64,000 nucleotides of DNA, taken from the NCBI GenBank assembly GCA_020796225.1, contig CM036765.1:5800805-5864804 (forward strand), read 5' to 3'. The notes beneath the pieces were generated by a model. It was not told the origin of the DNA and made no database searches. It saw nothing but the letters and a program-made list of their open reading frames with translations. Made by a program: the position numbers and the translations under genes. Below are positions 31,618 through 42,519 of the stretch, one piece after another (positions within the stretch are counted from its first letter, which is position 1; every line of letters begins with the position of its first letter). This stretch comes from Arion vulgaris (Eukaryota; Mollusca; Gastropoda; Stylommatophora; Arionidae).

Positions 31618-31845
31618 TATGTGGCGAAGTAGTTAAGACGTTTGCCTGTCATTCTGAAGGTTGCAGGTTCGAATCAGGACCGAGTCACTTGTTGCAATAT
31701 TTTCATGAGATCCCTAGGATTGTTGCTGGAGCTACAGAGTTCTTATTTTGTGCAACACTCTCAGAAAATGGCATACAATTTCTGCCAACACGGACGGAGC
31801 CGATCTGTAGAACCCGGTGCAACGCAATGAATCCTTAATTGTTCA
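31618..31845 (+). mobile_element. SINE family A copy
   Basis: A box TATGTGGCGAAGTAGTTAAG, B box GCAGGTTCGAATCAGGAC, ATCCCTAGGATTGTTGCTGG, and the end block CCCGGTGCAACGCAATGAAT. Confidence 0.8.
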
Positions 31846-32400
31846 ACACTTTCTGTTTTTAGTTTCTGCTTGAAATCACTGTCAAATAGTTATATGCTAT
31901 TATTTTCAGTGTAATTTGCACCGATGTAGTTTCATCGTCATTTGCACGATAGTAGGTTTTGTTAAGTGATTAATTTGCACGTGAGTTGAGGTCAGTGTTG
32001 CAGCGCCGTTTTGCACTAAAGTAGTTTCACGAGACTCCTAGGATTATTTACTGAACTAGTTGCAGCGATGTAATTCTGCAGCGATGTAGTTTGCAGCATG
32101 TAGTGCAGCGATGTAGTTTCGCGATGAATTTGCACGATAGTTGCACGATGTAGTTGCAGCGATGTAATTTGCAGCGTGTATTCACCATCCAACAATGCAT
32201 AGGTTCGGTAAGTGTTAATGCCGTGAGTCGAAGGTCGGGGTTGAATCGAACAGCCGTTTATTAGAATGAAGTTTTCGAGCCTTATTGCTGAAGTCGGTTC
32301 ATCTGTGCAACTCTGAAAGGTATGTCATTTGAAGACCAAGCATATGGGTAAATTGGTGCAATGAAGTCAATCGGCTTAAGGTTTAGTGTCTATCAAACAT
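31846..32400. repeat. Degenerate GCAGCGATGTAGTTT repeats and a decayed SINE A
   Basis: Imperfect short units (GCAGCGATGTAGTTT with many deletions) run from about 31920 to 32175, then a family A SINE with frequent single-base losses (32200-32390: GTGAGTCGAAGGTCGGGGTT, GGGTAAATTGGTGCAATGAA). The deletion pattern resembles the poor centres of the large arrays. Confidence 0.6.
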
Positions 32401-33070
32401 CGAGTTTCAAAGTTTTATTCTATCGTACATATCTATCAACCAAACATCAAATTATTTTGTTTTGTTTCGTATTAGCATTACAACATTAATAAGAAAGTTC
32501 CGTTCTATATCTTTGTTTTTTAAATTCTAAGTTTAAAATTGATTTTTCTCAAAACCATTTTCTTTACATTTTTTTGTGTGTCGAAAATCCCTGCGTTTTA
32601 ACTAATACTACATCTAGATACACGAAATTTGAGATGAATATCGTATATATAATTTTGTAGCTAGCTACTGATACATTTCAAATTACATATTTTCGAAGAT
32701 TTGATTTAATAATTAAGTTTTAATGCGAAATGATGATACAAGCTTTTAAAAAAAATATTTCTTGAGATTTTAGAGAAAATAAATAGATCAGTAGCTGTAA
32801 ATATGTTTACAGTTTATGAATCATCCATATATTTCTCAATATATTTGTTTGTTTTGTCAATTTTAGGATTCTAATAACACGTATCTTTTAAAAGATGGCC
32901 GCTGTTGTCATGGCAACCATGCAATGTTTTTTAAATGCATTAAAATAGATCTACATCCTTAGCCTAACATGCCCATTATAAAATAATTGCTCTAACTTAA
33001 TTAATTAATAAAATGGGTTTTTTTTGGAGTCAAACCCCTTAAAACCCTTTATAAATACAATTTCCGGTAT
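32401..33070. other. Non-repetitive AT-rich intron
   Basis: No gene, array or tRNA-like element recognised. Long A/T runs throughout. Confidence 0.5.
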
Positions 33071-33099
33071 CCTTTTCAGACGTAAGGGTATGAAGTTCA

Positions 33100-33250
33100 T
33101 GCCACTTCATATTTCTAAAACCTAGTAAGCAGGAGGTAGAAGGACCACTTCCTTTTCTCACTTGTAGAAAGTCAAGTGTGGGATTGAAACCACAACCCTA
33201 TTGTGTCCGGGTCGATAAGCAAACACTTACGCATTGCGCTAATTCGTCCC
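33100..33250 (-). mobile_element. SINE family J fragment
   Basis: Inverted: GCCACTTCATATTTCTAAA, GGATTGAAACCACAACCCTA (B-box-like antisense), GTCGATAAGCAAACACTTAC. Confidence 0.5.
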
Positions 33251-33419
33251 ACATAATAAAGTTAGTTTGTATTACTTTCATTTCTACGAAAATAACATTG
33301 TTTTTTCCCTTCGTTTGCCATTATTAATTCATAGAGCTGCAGTAGCGTATTTGTTAGTGAATTCGCTTCTTGTTGCATCAGAAAAGTTAATTGCATATCC
33401 TTTACAGGATTTGCAAATC

Positions 33420-33615
33420 AACTCTAGCTTTTTCAGGCTGTTTTGATTTTTCTAGGCATTATTACGTTCAGTAGTTTGTCATTGCTTTCTGAATGGGTGG
33501 TGCTATCGTCCTTTTGTAAACATCCACACGAAACAATTTGCAACCAAACTGTCTGCAGCGTGATTCGAACTCAGAACGTCGGGGTTAATAGACCGAGTTA
33601 ATATCCCTTAACCTA
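33420..33615 (-). mobile_element. SINE family B copy
   Basis: Inverted: TTCAGTAGTTTGTCATTGC, TGTAAACATCCACACGAAAC, GATTCGAACTCAGAACGTCG and CTTAACCTACAGACGC. Confidence 0.75.
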
Positions 33616-33669
33616 CAGACGCTACCACTCTTGACGCGTAGTCTTGGTTCAGTGCCACATTGAGTGAAA

Positions 33670-33905
33670 ATCCTGGCATATTCTGTACAGGACGTAGCCA
33701 TCAACCACAGAAAACGAGTCGTTGATTTTCTAGGCACCACGTATACGTTCAGTAGTTTGCCATTGCTTTCTGAATGGTAGGGTCTAGTTTTACCTTTGTA
33801 AAATCCCACGGAAACGAATTTTTCCCAAACTTGGCTACCGTGGGGTTTGAACCAGGTACGCTTTGGTTTGTGATCGAGTTCACTGCCGTTTGAGCAACGT
33901 GGAAT
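33670..33905 (-). mobile_element. SINE family B copy, near full length
   Basis: Inverted: TACAGGACGTAGCCATCAAC, GTTCAGTAGTTTGCCATTGC, AAATCCCACGGAAACGAATT, GGGTTTGAACCAGGTACGC and TTTGAGCAACG. Confidence 0.8.
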
Positions 33906-34085
33906 AGTTTTCCAACCGTAACGACACTCAGGTCGACACAGTTCGAGTTGGATACCAGGAAAAGCACTGGGAAGTGAAGGCGATCCACGTGATGAACACC
34001 ACATCACCCATCGTATGTCGACGTTCAATGACAAATACGGGCCTAGCACTATATTACCCAATATAGACCGAGGTATGAACAATAG

Positions 34086-34370
34086 TTCACTCTACTATTA
34101 AATATCTTAAGCCGAAGAATTAACGTTATTGCACTGGTTTTAATCCATACGATCGGTTCCTCTCGCAAAATGAAACGCTATCTTCGGAGACTATTGCACA
34201 GAGCTTTAACTCCGTAGATCCGGCAACATTCGTATGAGTCGATGAAAAAAATGCACTCCTGAACAGAACGGCGCGGTTCGAATTTGACCGTGCGACCTTT
34301 GAAACTCAAGGCAAGAGCTTAACTACATTACCACAGAGACCCCCTCCCCTTTATTATTAATTCTTTTTCC
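34086..34370. other. Decayed tRNA-headed repeat, inverted
   Basis: TTCGAATTTGACCGTGCGAC near 34276 and TTAACTACATTACCACAGAG near 34318 look like the inverted B and A boxes of a family A SINE, with GGTTCCTCTCGCAAAATGAA farther left. Too diverged for firm limits. Confidence 0.45.
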
Positions 34371-34374
34371 TGTT

Positions 34375-34530
34375 CTTCCTTCTTTATCAAACACTCCATA
34401 TCGACCACTTGTTAAACCAATCTTTATGATTTGTATGTGATCTGAGTCTAAGAGAGATTGTACGTTGTGCGCCTACGCCTACAAGTAGGTCAGCACATCC
34501 GATTTCTGCGATGATATTCATTTACTAGGA
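34375..34530 (-). mobile_element. SINE family E, 3' half
   Basis: Inverted: CTCCATATCGACCACTTGTT, TGATTTGTATGTGATCTGAG, CTACAAGTAGGTCAGCACAT, then ATTTACTAGG. Confidence 0.75.
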
Positions 34531-34567
34531 TAAAAATTCATGAGATTTATCATTCTTCCTATTCTTT

Positions 34568-34805
34568 CTGAAGATTCATTTTATCATTCTTCCATATCTC
34601 TGTGACTTGTGAAGATTTTTCATTTTTAGCATTCTTCCATATCTCTGTGACTTGTGAAGATTTTTCATTTTTAGCATTCTTCCATATCTCTGTGACTTGT
34701 GAAGATTTTTCATTTTTAGCATTCTTCCATATCTCTGTGACTTGTGAAGATTTTTCATTTTTAGCATTCTTCCATATCTCTGTGACTTGTGAAGATTTTT
34801 CATTT
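34568..34805. repeat. Minisatellite, 45 bp unit, about 5 copies
   Basis: The unit has AGCATTCTTCCATATCTCTG and TGACTTGTGAAGATTTTTC. Almost identical copies. The 45 bp period keeps frames open on both strands, which is not evidence of coding. Confidence 0.95.
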
Positions 34806-35385
34806 TTTTCTTGTGAAGTAATTATTTTTACACGAAGAATGAACATTTTCAAAGTAAACTTTGTACATTATCAAAAAGTAAAATCTCTTTCAACATGTGA
34901 CCAAAGTTTATGATAAAACGTTCCTTAATTTTTTCTCTAAAAATTAAAAGACAGCTCATTTCTGGAATAGTCTTACTACTACTTAGAATCATACAAATAT
35001 CGGTCAAAAACTTACAATTGACTGTTGAAATACTTGCGTATAGCGCGCGATTTACCAATAACCATACATCCGCTGCAAAACACGTAAAACCAAAGTACAT
35101 AATTTGGAATTTATTGTCTAATTCTATATGTTGTATGCCGTGTAAAAAGTGAATTTCTTTACTTCTGTTGTTTTCTGTGCTTGATAAAGGCTTTTAGTGA
35201 AATGTTGCTGTGTATTGTTATTGTTTTTGTATTTTGAAAAACTAAACTATTTGGTTTTACCTGTTTCGCCATTGCTACATAGTTTGACATCAGTTTTAGC
35301 TTATAGCGAGCATAAAGCGGTTTCATATTTACATATAATTGGCAAAATGATGCATATAATAGTTGAAGTTGACATTTAACGTTTC
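34806..35385. other. Non-repetitive AT-rich intron
   Basis: Open frames on both strands show no recognised motif. Confidence 0.45.
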
Positions 35386-35389
35386 AATA

Positions 35390-35765
35390 ATTTTACACTT
35401 AATTGTTTAAAAATGTACATTTAACGGGTAACAATTTACATTAAACGGTTAGAAATGTAAACTTAACAGATAATAGTTTACATTAAGCAACGTTAAAAAA
35501 TGTACATCTAACGGGTAACAATTTACAATAAATATTTAACGGGAAAGAATTTACTTAAATGGTTGCAAATACACAATTAACGGGTAACAATTTACAATAA
35601 ACGGTTAAAATGTACATTTAACAGTTAACAAATTTACACCAACAGTTAAAATCTATATTCAACGAATAACAATTTACATTAAACTGTTCAAAATTTACAA
35701 GAACTCGTTAAAAGTTGAAATTTAACGATTAAAAATTAACATTTAACTGTTAAAAGTATATATAG
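35390..35765. repeat. Degenerate minisatellite built on AACGGGTAACAATTTACATT
   Basis: About 40 bp periods made of two related half units (AACGGTTAAAAATGTACATT and AACGGGTAACAATTTACATT). Heavily diverged, so it is probably the oldest array here. Confidence 0.8.
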
Positions 35766-36055
35766 TATACTAAAGAATGTAACATAATACGATAAATTTT
35801 TAAACTACTTACCTGGTATCCCAGCATGCAACGAACTTGTTCTCACCTGCCCTGTATAAGTTATGAACACGGGTTCTGCACGCGCTTTGCTGTGGATATT
35901 GATGTACACGTGGGTTCAGGTAAAATTCGAGCAAGGTAAATGCGTTCCTGACAGGCAAACATCCGGTTTCTTTAAGTGTTAGATTGTTGTGGTAATACTC
36001 GATGGTCATTAGATTGTATTGATATAAATATCAACTATATTACTTTCAATAGTTC
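35766..36055. other. Unassigned intronic stretch
   Basis: An antisense frame of 66 codons has no family motif. Confidence 0.4.
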
Positions 36056-36057
36056 CC

Positions 36058-36150
36058 CTCAATAATATCACCTCATTCGCCTCTTACGACATGCCTTGTA
36101 GGTCGCAGTGTTACTATTCTTTGCTCCCGTTACTAGTCCGGCAACATATG
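36058..36150 (-). mobile_element. SINE family E, 5' third
   Basis: CACCTCATTCGCCTCTTACG, CCTTGTAGGTCGCAGTG and the head CCGGCAACATATGGGCG, inverted. Confidence 0.6.
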
Positions 36151-36179
36151 GGCGAAGGAACTCTTAGAACATCATCTTA

Positions 36180-36640
36180 GAACACTAAATTTGGGTTGTA
36201 AGAATAGAACCACTGTTACCTGCCAAGCATGTCGTAAGAGGCGACTGGGGAGGTTTGGCTGAAATCGGATGCATGTGTTCGCTAAGGAATGCTAACCCGA
36301 AACAAATGCTTGCAGAAATGGATGCACCAGGCCGTAAGGCACATAACATGGAGCAACGACTCCTCACAATGAGGAATGGGATAATGGATTCTACGGTCGC
36401 CAATCTGCCTTGGAGATTTAGCCCACGCAATAAGAATGTCAGACCTACCATCACAAGGGTGGCCAAAACTTACTGCAGGAAGAGGTCGGCACAAACGGGA
36501 AAGCAGAAATGATAGGAATTATATCCTACAGAACTGCCCCCAGTATGCGCCTTTATTAGACTTGAAAAGAAATCCCAATCATAGCGTCAAGACAAACTGT
36601 ATGGCGTGGCTGATAATCTGAGGCAGACGGCTGCCTTTAT
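36180..36640 (+). mobile_element. Mixed SINE E/I fragment and LINE tail
   Basis: 36205-36245 holds the family E block CATGTCGTAAGAGGCGACTG, then the family I start TGGCTGAAATCGGATGCATG. Around 36520-36625 a plus frame reads ILQNCPQYAPLL and CMAWLII, the same HILQDCPxY zinc-knuckle tail as in other LINE ends. 36290-36500 is unassigned. Confidence 0.5.
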
Positions 36641-36689
36641 TAGAGAATCTGAAATCGCAATCTAGTCAGAACGCAAAAAGAAAGAAGAT

Positions 36690-37145
36690 TGATAATGATT
36701 GATTGATTTATTGACTGATAGATCATCATCATTGCACTTTGGTGAGTAGCCATGTGTGCTCCGATTTCTTTCTTACATATGAAGATCTCAGCTGCAGTGC
36801 ACGATCTCCGTAGCATCGGCAATGGTTCACGATGTAATTTTGAAGACGATGAAGATATTTTGTAGAAATTTAATTTTTAATTTTCTCTAACGAATCTTTC
36901 CCTCGGGCAGCGACTTTCCAGCCTGCTCTTCTTGATTTTGAACTGCCAAGTGTTCTTTATGGGCTCAAATTAAACACGGGACCTACGTTTTATCGTCCGT
37001 CTCCGATAGGACTAGGAACTCGATCTCATCTACACTGAGGCCAGGGATCTCTGTAAAAATATCCTGGTGGATTCATCAGGGAGCAAACCTGATACTTTTG
37101 ATACTAGAGACAAGTACCTAACCTCTACGCCACTGAGAGGTGCCA
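36690..37145 (-). mobile_element. SINE family C, full-length copy
   Basis: Inverted: tail TGATTGATTGATTTATTGAC, CCATGTGTGCTCCGATTTCT, CAGCCTGCTCTTCTTGATTT, TTTATCGTCCGTCTCCGATA, head AGTACCTAACCTCTACGCCAC. Confidence 0.85.
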
Positions 37146-37670
37146 CAAATGTTTTGTCTGTTATTCATATCCTGGACCTGTTTGCAACATGTTTTCTACA
37201 TCCGTTTGATATATGCCAGAGCTACACTGATAATCAGTTCCTATCTTTTGCTTGTTAAACAGAAGATAATCCAGGCTGTTGTGACCTGGGTGAAGTATGA
37301 AGATTTTAATTGTTTTTAAATGTTGAAAATGTATATAATGTTGCTTATATTTTGATGTGTTCATTTTGATTATAGTCCATTTCCAAATGTTTGCCACTGT
37401 TTAAAAATCTATAACTTCGCAACCATTTCATCTAAGATGTTGAAATTTTAAATACAGACTTGAAATATAAAAGACCATACAAAATAATGTTTATTTTGTA
37501 TATTGTACAGCTAATTGACGTGTTTGTTTATATGGGGTATATAACAATCATGTCAGTGTATCACGACATATTTTTATAGGGATCACTGCTTATAACAAAC
37601 TCGTCAGTAGAAGACATTTCTAATATAAGTGATTTTGTGTGCGATTCATACACAGTGTCTTTCGCTGCCT
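37146..37670. other. Unassigned intronic stretch
   Basis: AT-rich; GATAATCCAGGCTGTTGTGA near 37264 has no match elsewhere in the window that I saw. Confidence 0.4.
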
Positions 37671-37671
37671 C

Positions 37672-38010
37672 TGTTATCTCTGAGGTACCCCGTAAAGCCA
37701 TCTAGAAATTTGTCCAGAGATCCCTGATCTCAGTGTAAGTGAGATCGAGTTAAAAGTCCTATCAGAGACGGACGATAAAACGTAAGTCCTGTGTTTAAGC
37801 TGAGCACGTAAAAGAACCATTGGCATTTCAAAATCAAGATCAGGCTGGAAAGCCGCTGCTTATAAAGTGTATTAAAATATATTTTTTAAAATTCCTTCGA
37901 AATATTTTTCCTATTTTCTAAATTCCTTTGCCGATGCGATCTTTCCGTGTAAGAAAGAAATCGGAGCCCACATGATCATTCACTGAAGTGCAATGTAAAA
38001 TAAAATGAAC
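37672..38010 (+). mobile_element. SINE family C copy whose 3' end is amplified
   Basis: GATCTCAGTGTAAGTGAGAT, GAGACGGACGATAAAACGTA and CAAGATCAGGCTGGAAAGCC are present; the 3' end GTAAGAAAGAAATCGGAGCC then becomes the repeat unit of the following array. Confidence 0.82.
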
Positions 38011-38625
38011 CTACATGATCTTCACTGAATAAAAAGAAATCGAGCCACATGATCATTCACTGAAGTGCAATGTAAGAAAGAAATCGGAGCCCACATGATC
38101 ATTCACTGAAGTGCAATGTAAGAAAGAGATGGGAACACACATGATCATTCACTGAAGTGCAATGTAAGAAAGAGATGGGAACACACATGATCATTCACTG
38201 AAGTGCAATGTAAGAAAGAAATGGGAGCCACATGATCATTCACTGAAGTGCAATGTAAGAAAGAAATCGGAGCCCACATGATCATTCACTCAAGTGCAAT
38301 GTAAGAAAGAGATGGGAACACACATGATCATTCACTGAAGTGCAATGTAAGAAAGAAATCGGAGCCCACATGATCATTCACTGAAGTGCAATGTAAGAAA
38401 GAAATCGGAGCCACATGATCATTCACTGAAGTGCAATGTAAGAAAGAAATCGGAGCCCACATGATCATTCACTGAAGTGCAATGTAAGAAAGAAATCGGA
38501 GCCACATGATCATTCACTGAAGTGCAATGTAAGAAAGAAATCGGAGCCACATGATCATTCACTGAAGTGCAATGTAAGAAAGAAATCGGAGCCCACATGA
38601 TCATTCACTGAAGTGCAATGATAAT
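37951..38625. repeat. Minisatellite, 46 bp unit made of the SINE C 3' end, about 14 copies
   Basis: The unit has GTAAGAAAGAAATCGGAGCC and CACATGATCATTCACTGAAG plus TGCAAT. In a single-copy SINE the same sequence occurs once, just before the AATC tail, and here the array ends with AATGATAATGGCCCTATCAA, the normal SINE terminus. So the expansion is internal to one SINE. Confidence 0.97.
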
Positions 38626-38734
38626 GGCCCTATCAATCAATTAATATATTGAATTAGCCAATAGACTAGTAGATTTGCTTCATTGAAAAAAATACCACGA
38701 TCCCAGTAATCGGCTCTGTAGTCAGCTTATTCTT

Positions 38735-38990
38735 GTTTGTCTTCTTCGTACGCTCTATAAAGACCACTTGTTAACCACTCTGTGTGATTTGTATGTGATC
38801 TGAGCCTAAGAGAGATTGCACGTTGTGCCAGTCATGCACTACAAGTAGGCAGCACATCCGATTTCTGGACGCCTTTTATTTACTAGGTAGCATCCCTAGA
38901 CCCCTACATCAGTCGCATTGCAGGTCGCAGTTGCACTATTCCTTGCTTATCTTGCGGGCCCCGGCACCACAGGGACGGGCTCTGGACAGC
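38735..38990 (-). mobile_element. SINE family E copy
   Basis: Inverted: CTTCTTCGTACGCTCTATAA, ACCACTTGTTAACCACTCTG, ACTACAAGTAGGCAGCACAT, CCCCGGCACCACAGGGACGG. Confidence 0.8.
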
Positions 38991-39074
38991 AATGTTGTTA
39001 AATGTCACATTCCCTGGAATTTACGTATTTCCTATCTCAAATTTTTTCTTTCTATTTTCCATTTTGTCTTTAAG

Positions 39075-39335
39075 ATTTGAACATTTCACCTACTTTACTT
39101 CAACCAACCACCAATAACAACTACAATAAAAAGAGATCAGGTACTAGAGCCAAGGGAAGACCAAGAAGAAGATGGGTAGACAATATCAAGACCAAACTAA
39201 ATAAACACGGATATAACACAAGAGAGGCGCCCCATCTTGCCATGGAACGCAATTTAAAGCTCCCACCACAACTCGTAACTGCAAGAATGAACAACGAATT
39301 CCATCACTCACCTGGGAAGAACAATAGACAATAGA
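39075..39335 (+). mobile_element. LINE 3' end (LAMERNLKLPP family)
   Basis: An open frame of 85 codons reads KRSGTRAKGRPRRRWVDNIK, TKLNKHGYNTREAPHLAMER and NNEFHHSPGKNNRQ, then stop. It is the best-preserved terminus of this LINE family. Confidence 0.88.
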
Positions 39336-39401
39336 CTTGGTTGATATTTCTTCGTTGATGTCTTTGAATGAAAACTCTAAATGTTTTACTGATACGTTTT
39401 T

Positions 39402-39595
39402 TTTTTTTGATCCAGAGGCACTTGAGCTGAAAGCTCTTCGGCTTGGTGTCATGGACATTGTAACCCTTCGGCTCGGTGCCACGAACACCGTAAATCTGGG
39501 GAACCTGTAGCTTTTCTGCCAGTCCGCGGAGTTGAACCCGCACTTACAGAGGACTTGTCACCCGTAGTCCAACGCTCTACGAACACGCTGGGCAC
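39402..39595 (-). mobile_element. SINE family D copy
   Basis: Inverted: T run, TCCAGAGGCACTTGAGC, TGGACATTGTAACCCTTCGG, CACCGTAAATCTGGGGAACC, GGAGTTGAACCCGCAC, CTACGAACACGCTGGGC. Confidence 0.88.
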
Positions 39596-39599
39596 GCGA

Positions 39600-39850
39600 A
39601 CATACGTTGTTTAAGAGAGGAACATCTGGCCGATGGATTAAAGAGCGGGTCCCATGCGAAAGACCCGTGTTCAATCCACGATAAGGTCAAGGATTTTGTT
39701 TCGGTTGTAGGCATAAAATACAAATCCGAACCTGAATCACTTCGCGGCGAATGCACTAGTCGTGCTGCCATTAAATTCATCAGACTTTCGTTCCACCTTT
39801 CCTCCAGCGCCCTAAAAAAGCTGTACTACAGGCAGTAACGGCAGTTTGCT
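39600..39850 (+). mobile_element. SINE family G copy
   Basis: Head with B box ACCCGTGTTCAATCCACGAT, TTTTGTTTCGGTTGTAGGC, CTTCGCGGCGAATGCACTAG and CTGTACTACAGGCAGTAACG. Confidence 0.75.
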
Positions 39851-40145
39851 CAAGAGAACACGTTGTAGTAGTTTCAATCATTACGTCATATCCTGCGAAG
39901 TAACGTGTTCAATCACGATAAGAGTCATAGGTTTTGTATTACTGTCTTGCATAAAGTTTATACATTATCAATTCCGGTAACGTAGTAATCATTGCGCAAT
40001 GCGACTAGTTCTGCCATTAAATTCATCAGGTTTTGTTTACCTATCCTTCGAGCGTCTCATTACTGTATACGCAGTAACGAGTTTCTCAAGAACGCGTAGT
40101 AGTAGTTTCATATCATTACTGTCATATCCTGCCAAGTAACAAAAT
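39850..40145. repeat. Imperfect duplication of a SINE G tail region
   Basis: TCAAGAGAACACGTTGTAGT through CATATCCTGCGAAGTAAC (39850-39905) recurs at 40085-40140, and the ATTAAATTCATCAG...CCAGCGCC part of the SINE recurs at 40015-40060 in altered form. About 235 bp apart. The second copy is indel-rich. Confidence 0.6.
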
Positions 40146-41030
40146 GAAACACAAAAATGTGTGTTGGTAATACCGCTAAGTTTTCATTATCTTCGTGTAC
40201 GAGTTCGTTATCTTGGATGGGTGTGTCCGCTCTTCTACAATTTGTTTTGTTTTAATGCGGATACATTTTTGTATGGGTTTTGTAATGTGGAAGCTATATT
40301 GAGCTTATAGTTGGAGCTGGTATGTGAGCGATGTTTTAATTGTCTTTTACGTTTTAGTGTTCGCAGTGATGAGAGTCATGTTGAACAAGACGCAGACTAA
40401 TCAATGAGCAGGTCATTTTATCTATTATATCAGGTTTATACGGTGCGATCTGCGCCAGACTCTGCATCCGGCAGAGTTGGGGTCGGCTGGTCTATCTTTT
40501 ACAATGTATACCTTTGGCTTGATTTACTTTTTTCCTCTCCGCTCCTCTTGAAGCTTAGGGGCTCAACCTTATTTTTATTCAGGGATTCTTCGACCTGCAA
40601 TGTTTTTCGGTGCTTGCACTACTACCACTACCTGTAGCTCGCCCTCGATCCCTACCCACTTAGCCATACCGGAACCAATGTCTGCTACCAGGGTCACCAC
40701 GAGGAGGTGGGGTAGGATCTTGATTAGTGCCAGCGCACTAATCCTGACGCGGCGTTGTCCCCATGCACCTTTGACCCCTGTTATCTTCTAAACTACCCGA
40801 ACATGTTAAGGGCTATTTAATCTTTCTGTGAAGGCAGTGTCGGTCTCTTTCACAAGAAATTGTGCCTGGCAGTTGTGTCTGAAACAAGACAAGCCCCTGG
40901 ATAACAGTTTTATCTTGCTATATGCGTCTATATTTACAAATATATGTCTTTTATCGCACCTGTGTTTATTTACATGGCTTGAGTGCTTCCTCGCGGAGAT
41001 GTGTGAGTTGTCAGAGAAATACACATCATT
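40146..41030. other. Intronic stretch with repeat K-like piece (40530-40570)
   Basis: TCCTCTCCGCTCCTCTTGAA with GCTTAGGGGCTCAACCTT resembles 49165-49195. TTAGTGCCAGCGCACTAA near 40721-40740 is a small hairpin. No coding motif. Confidence 0.4.
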
Positions 41031-41031
41031 A

Positions 41032-41245
41032 TGGGATCTCTGTGGCTAAGTGGTTAAGCCCTTGCCTTGTAAGTCGAAAGTCGTGGGTCGAATCCAAACG
41101 AGCCGTTCTGTTCACAGGTGATTTTTTTTCAGATACCTAGGATTCGTGTCGGAGCTACGGAATTCATGTCTTTGTGCAATATTCTCGGCAGTTATCGCGC
41201 CATTGTCCGGAAAGGTGATTTAGCCATAAATAAATCCCGGTGAAT
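41032..41245 (+). mobile_element. SINE family A copy whose 3' end seeds the 15 bp array
   Basis: A box GTGGCTAAGTGGTTAAGCCC, B box GTGGGTCGAATCC, ATACCTAGGATTCGTGTCGG, then CCCGGTGAATGAAGTG in place of the usual CCCGGTGCAATGAAGTGAAT. That altered end is the repeat unit. Confidence 0.82.
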
Positions 41246-42094
41246 GAAGTGCCAGTGAATGAAGTGCCAGTGAATGAAGTGCCAGTGAATGAAGTGCCAG
41301 TGAATGAAGTGTCAGTGAATGAAGTGCCAGTGAATGAAGTCCCAGTGAATGAAGTGCCAGTAAATGAAGTCCCGGTGAATGAAGTCCCAGTGAATGAAGT
41401 CCCAGTGAATGAAGTCCCAGTGAATGAAGTGCCAGTAAATGAAGTCCGATGAATAAGTCCAGGTGAATGAAGTCCAGGTGAATGAAGTCCCAGGTGAATG
41501 AAGTCCCAGGGAATGAAGTGCCAGTGAATTAAGTCCCAGTAAATGAAGTCCGGGAATGAAGTGCCGGGAATGAAGTCCCAGTGAATGAAGTCCCAGTGAA
41601 TGAAGTCCCAGTGAACGAAGTCACGGTGAACGAAGTCCCGGTGAATGAAGTCCCAGTGAATGAAGTTCCAGTAAATGAAGTCCGTGAATAAAGTCCAGGT
41701 GAATGAAGTCCAGTGAATGAAGTCCAGTGAAGGAAGTCCCAGTGAATGAAGTCCCAGTGAATGAAGTGCCAGTGAATGAAGTGCCAGTGAATGAAGTGCA
41801 GTGAATGAAGTCCCGCGAATGAAGTCCCGTGCAATGAAGTCCCGGGAATGAAGTCCCAGGAATGAAGTCCCTGAATGAAGTCGGTGAATGAAGTCCGCGA
41901 ATGAAGTCCCGGGAATGAAGTCCAGGTGAATGAAGTCCAGGGAATGAAGTCCAGCGAATGAAGTCCCAGTGAATGAAGTTCCAGTGAATGAAGTGCCAGC
42001 GAATGAAGTCCCAGTGAATGAAGTGCAAGTGAATGAAGTGCCAGGGAATGAAGTCCCAGTGAATGAAGTCCCAGTGAATGAAGTCCCAGTGAAT
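41238..42094. repeat. Minisatellite, 15 bp unit (GTGAATGAAGTCCCA), about 57 copies
   Basis: Units vary in CCC/GCC/TCC. The left and right blocks keep a 15 bp period (a plus frame reads NEVPV repeats); the centre (41430-41960) has many 1 bp losses. The unit is the family A SINE end block. Confidence 0.97.
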
Positions 42095-42490
42095 GATGAT
42101 TTTAGACCCTATTTTAGTCAGCCCAAAATTACATCATCAAACATCAGACAGGTAATTTACACCGTATCATAAAACACGGTGACCAATCTTTGTACAGTGT
42201 GACGCAGCATGCGCAAAACAGCATGATGAAGTTTCCATCTTTTTGGTAGTGTGAGCGACATGTAAACAAACCAAATTATGACTAGAATATTAATATTAGC
42301 AGCCCTTTGTAATGAAGTTCGAAGACATATTATTTTGGATGAGCGAATTATTAAAGGATCAGAAAACCTTCGGTCCAACAACGTACCGCGTGTACACGTT
42401 AACGTTTTTTGGCTCACATTGGCCCCGAAGCACAGTAAACCTGGCAAGTGGTTACTAGAGAAGCGTGTTTTCTATTTCGCTAACGTCGCT
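42095..42490. other. Non-repetitive intron, no supported gene
   Basis: An open plus frame (42278-42517) has no recognised motif. A TTATC microsatellite follows (42490-42515). Confidence 0.4.
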
Positions 42491-42519
42491 CACTTATCTT
42501 ATCTTATCTTATCTTAACC

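Larger units (their letters stand above)
33333..34085 (+). mobile_element. SINE family H split by two family B SINEs
   Basis: The H head (AGCTGCAGTAGCGTATTTGT, TTAGTGAATTCGC) is at 33335-33400 and its 3' half (TACCAGGAAAAGCACTGGG, CACATCACCC, ATTACCCAATATAGACCGAG) at 33905-34085. Between them lie inverted family B copies at 33420-33615 and 33670-33905. The unbroken order is seen at 61320-61560. Confidence 0.6.

Noticed and set aside
42278..42517. 79-codon plus frame as a gene
   Set aside because: No motif, no repeat support, no splice logic; left as unassigned intron.
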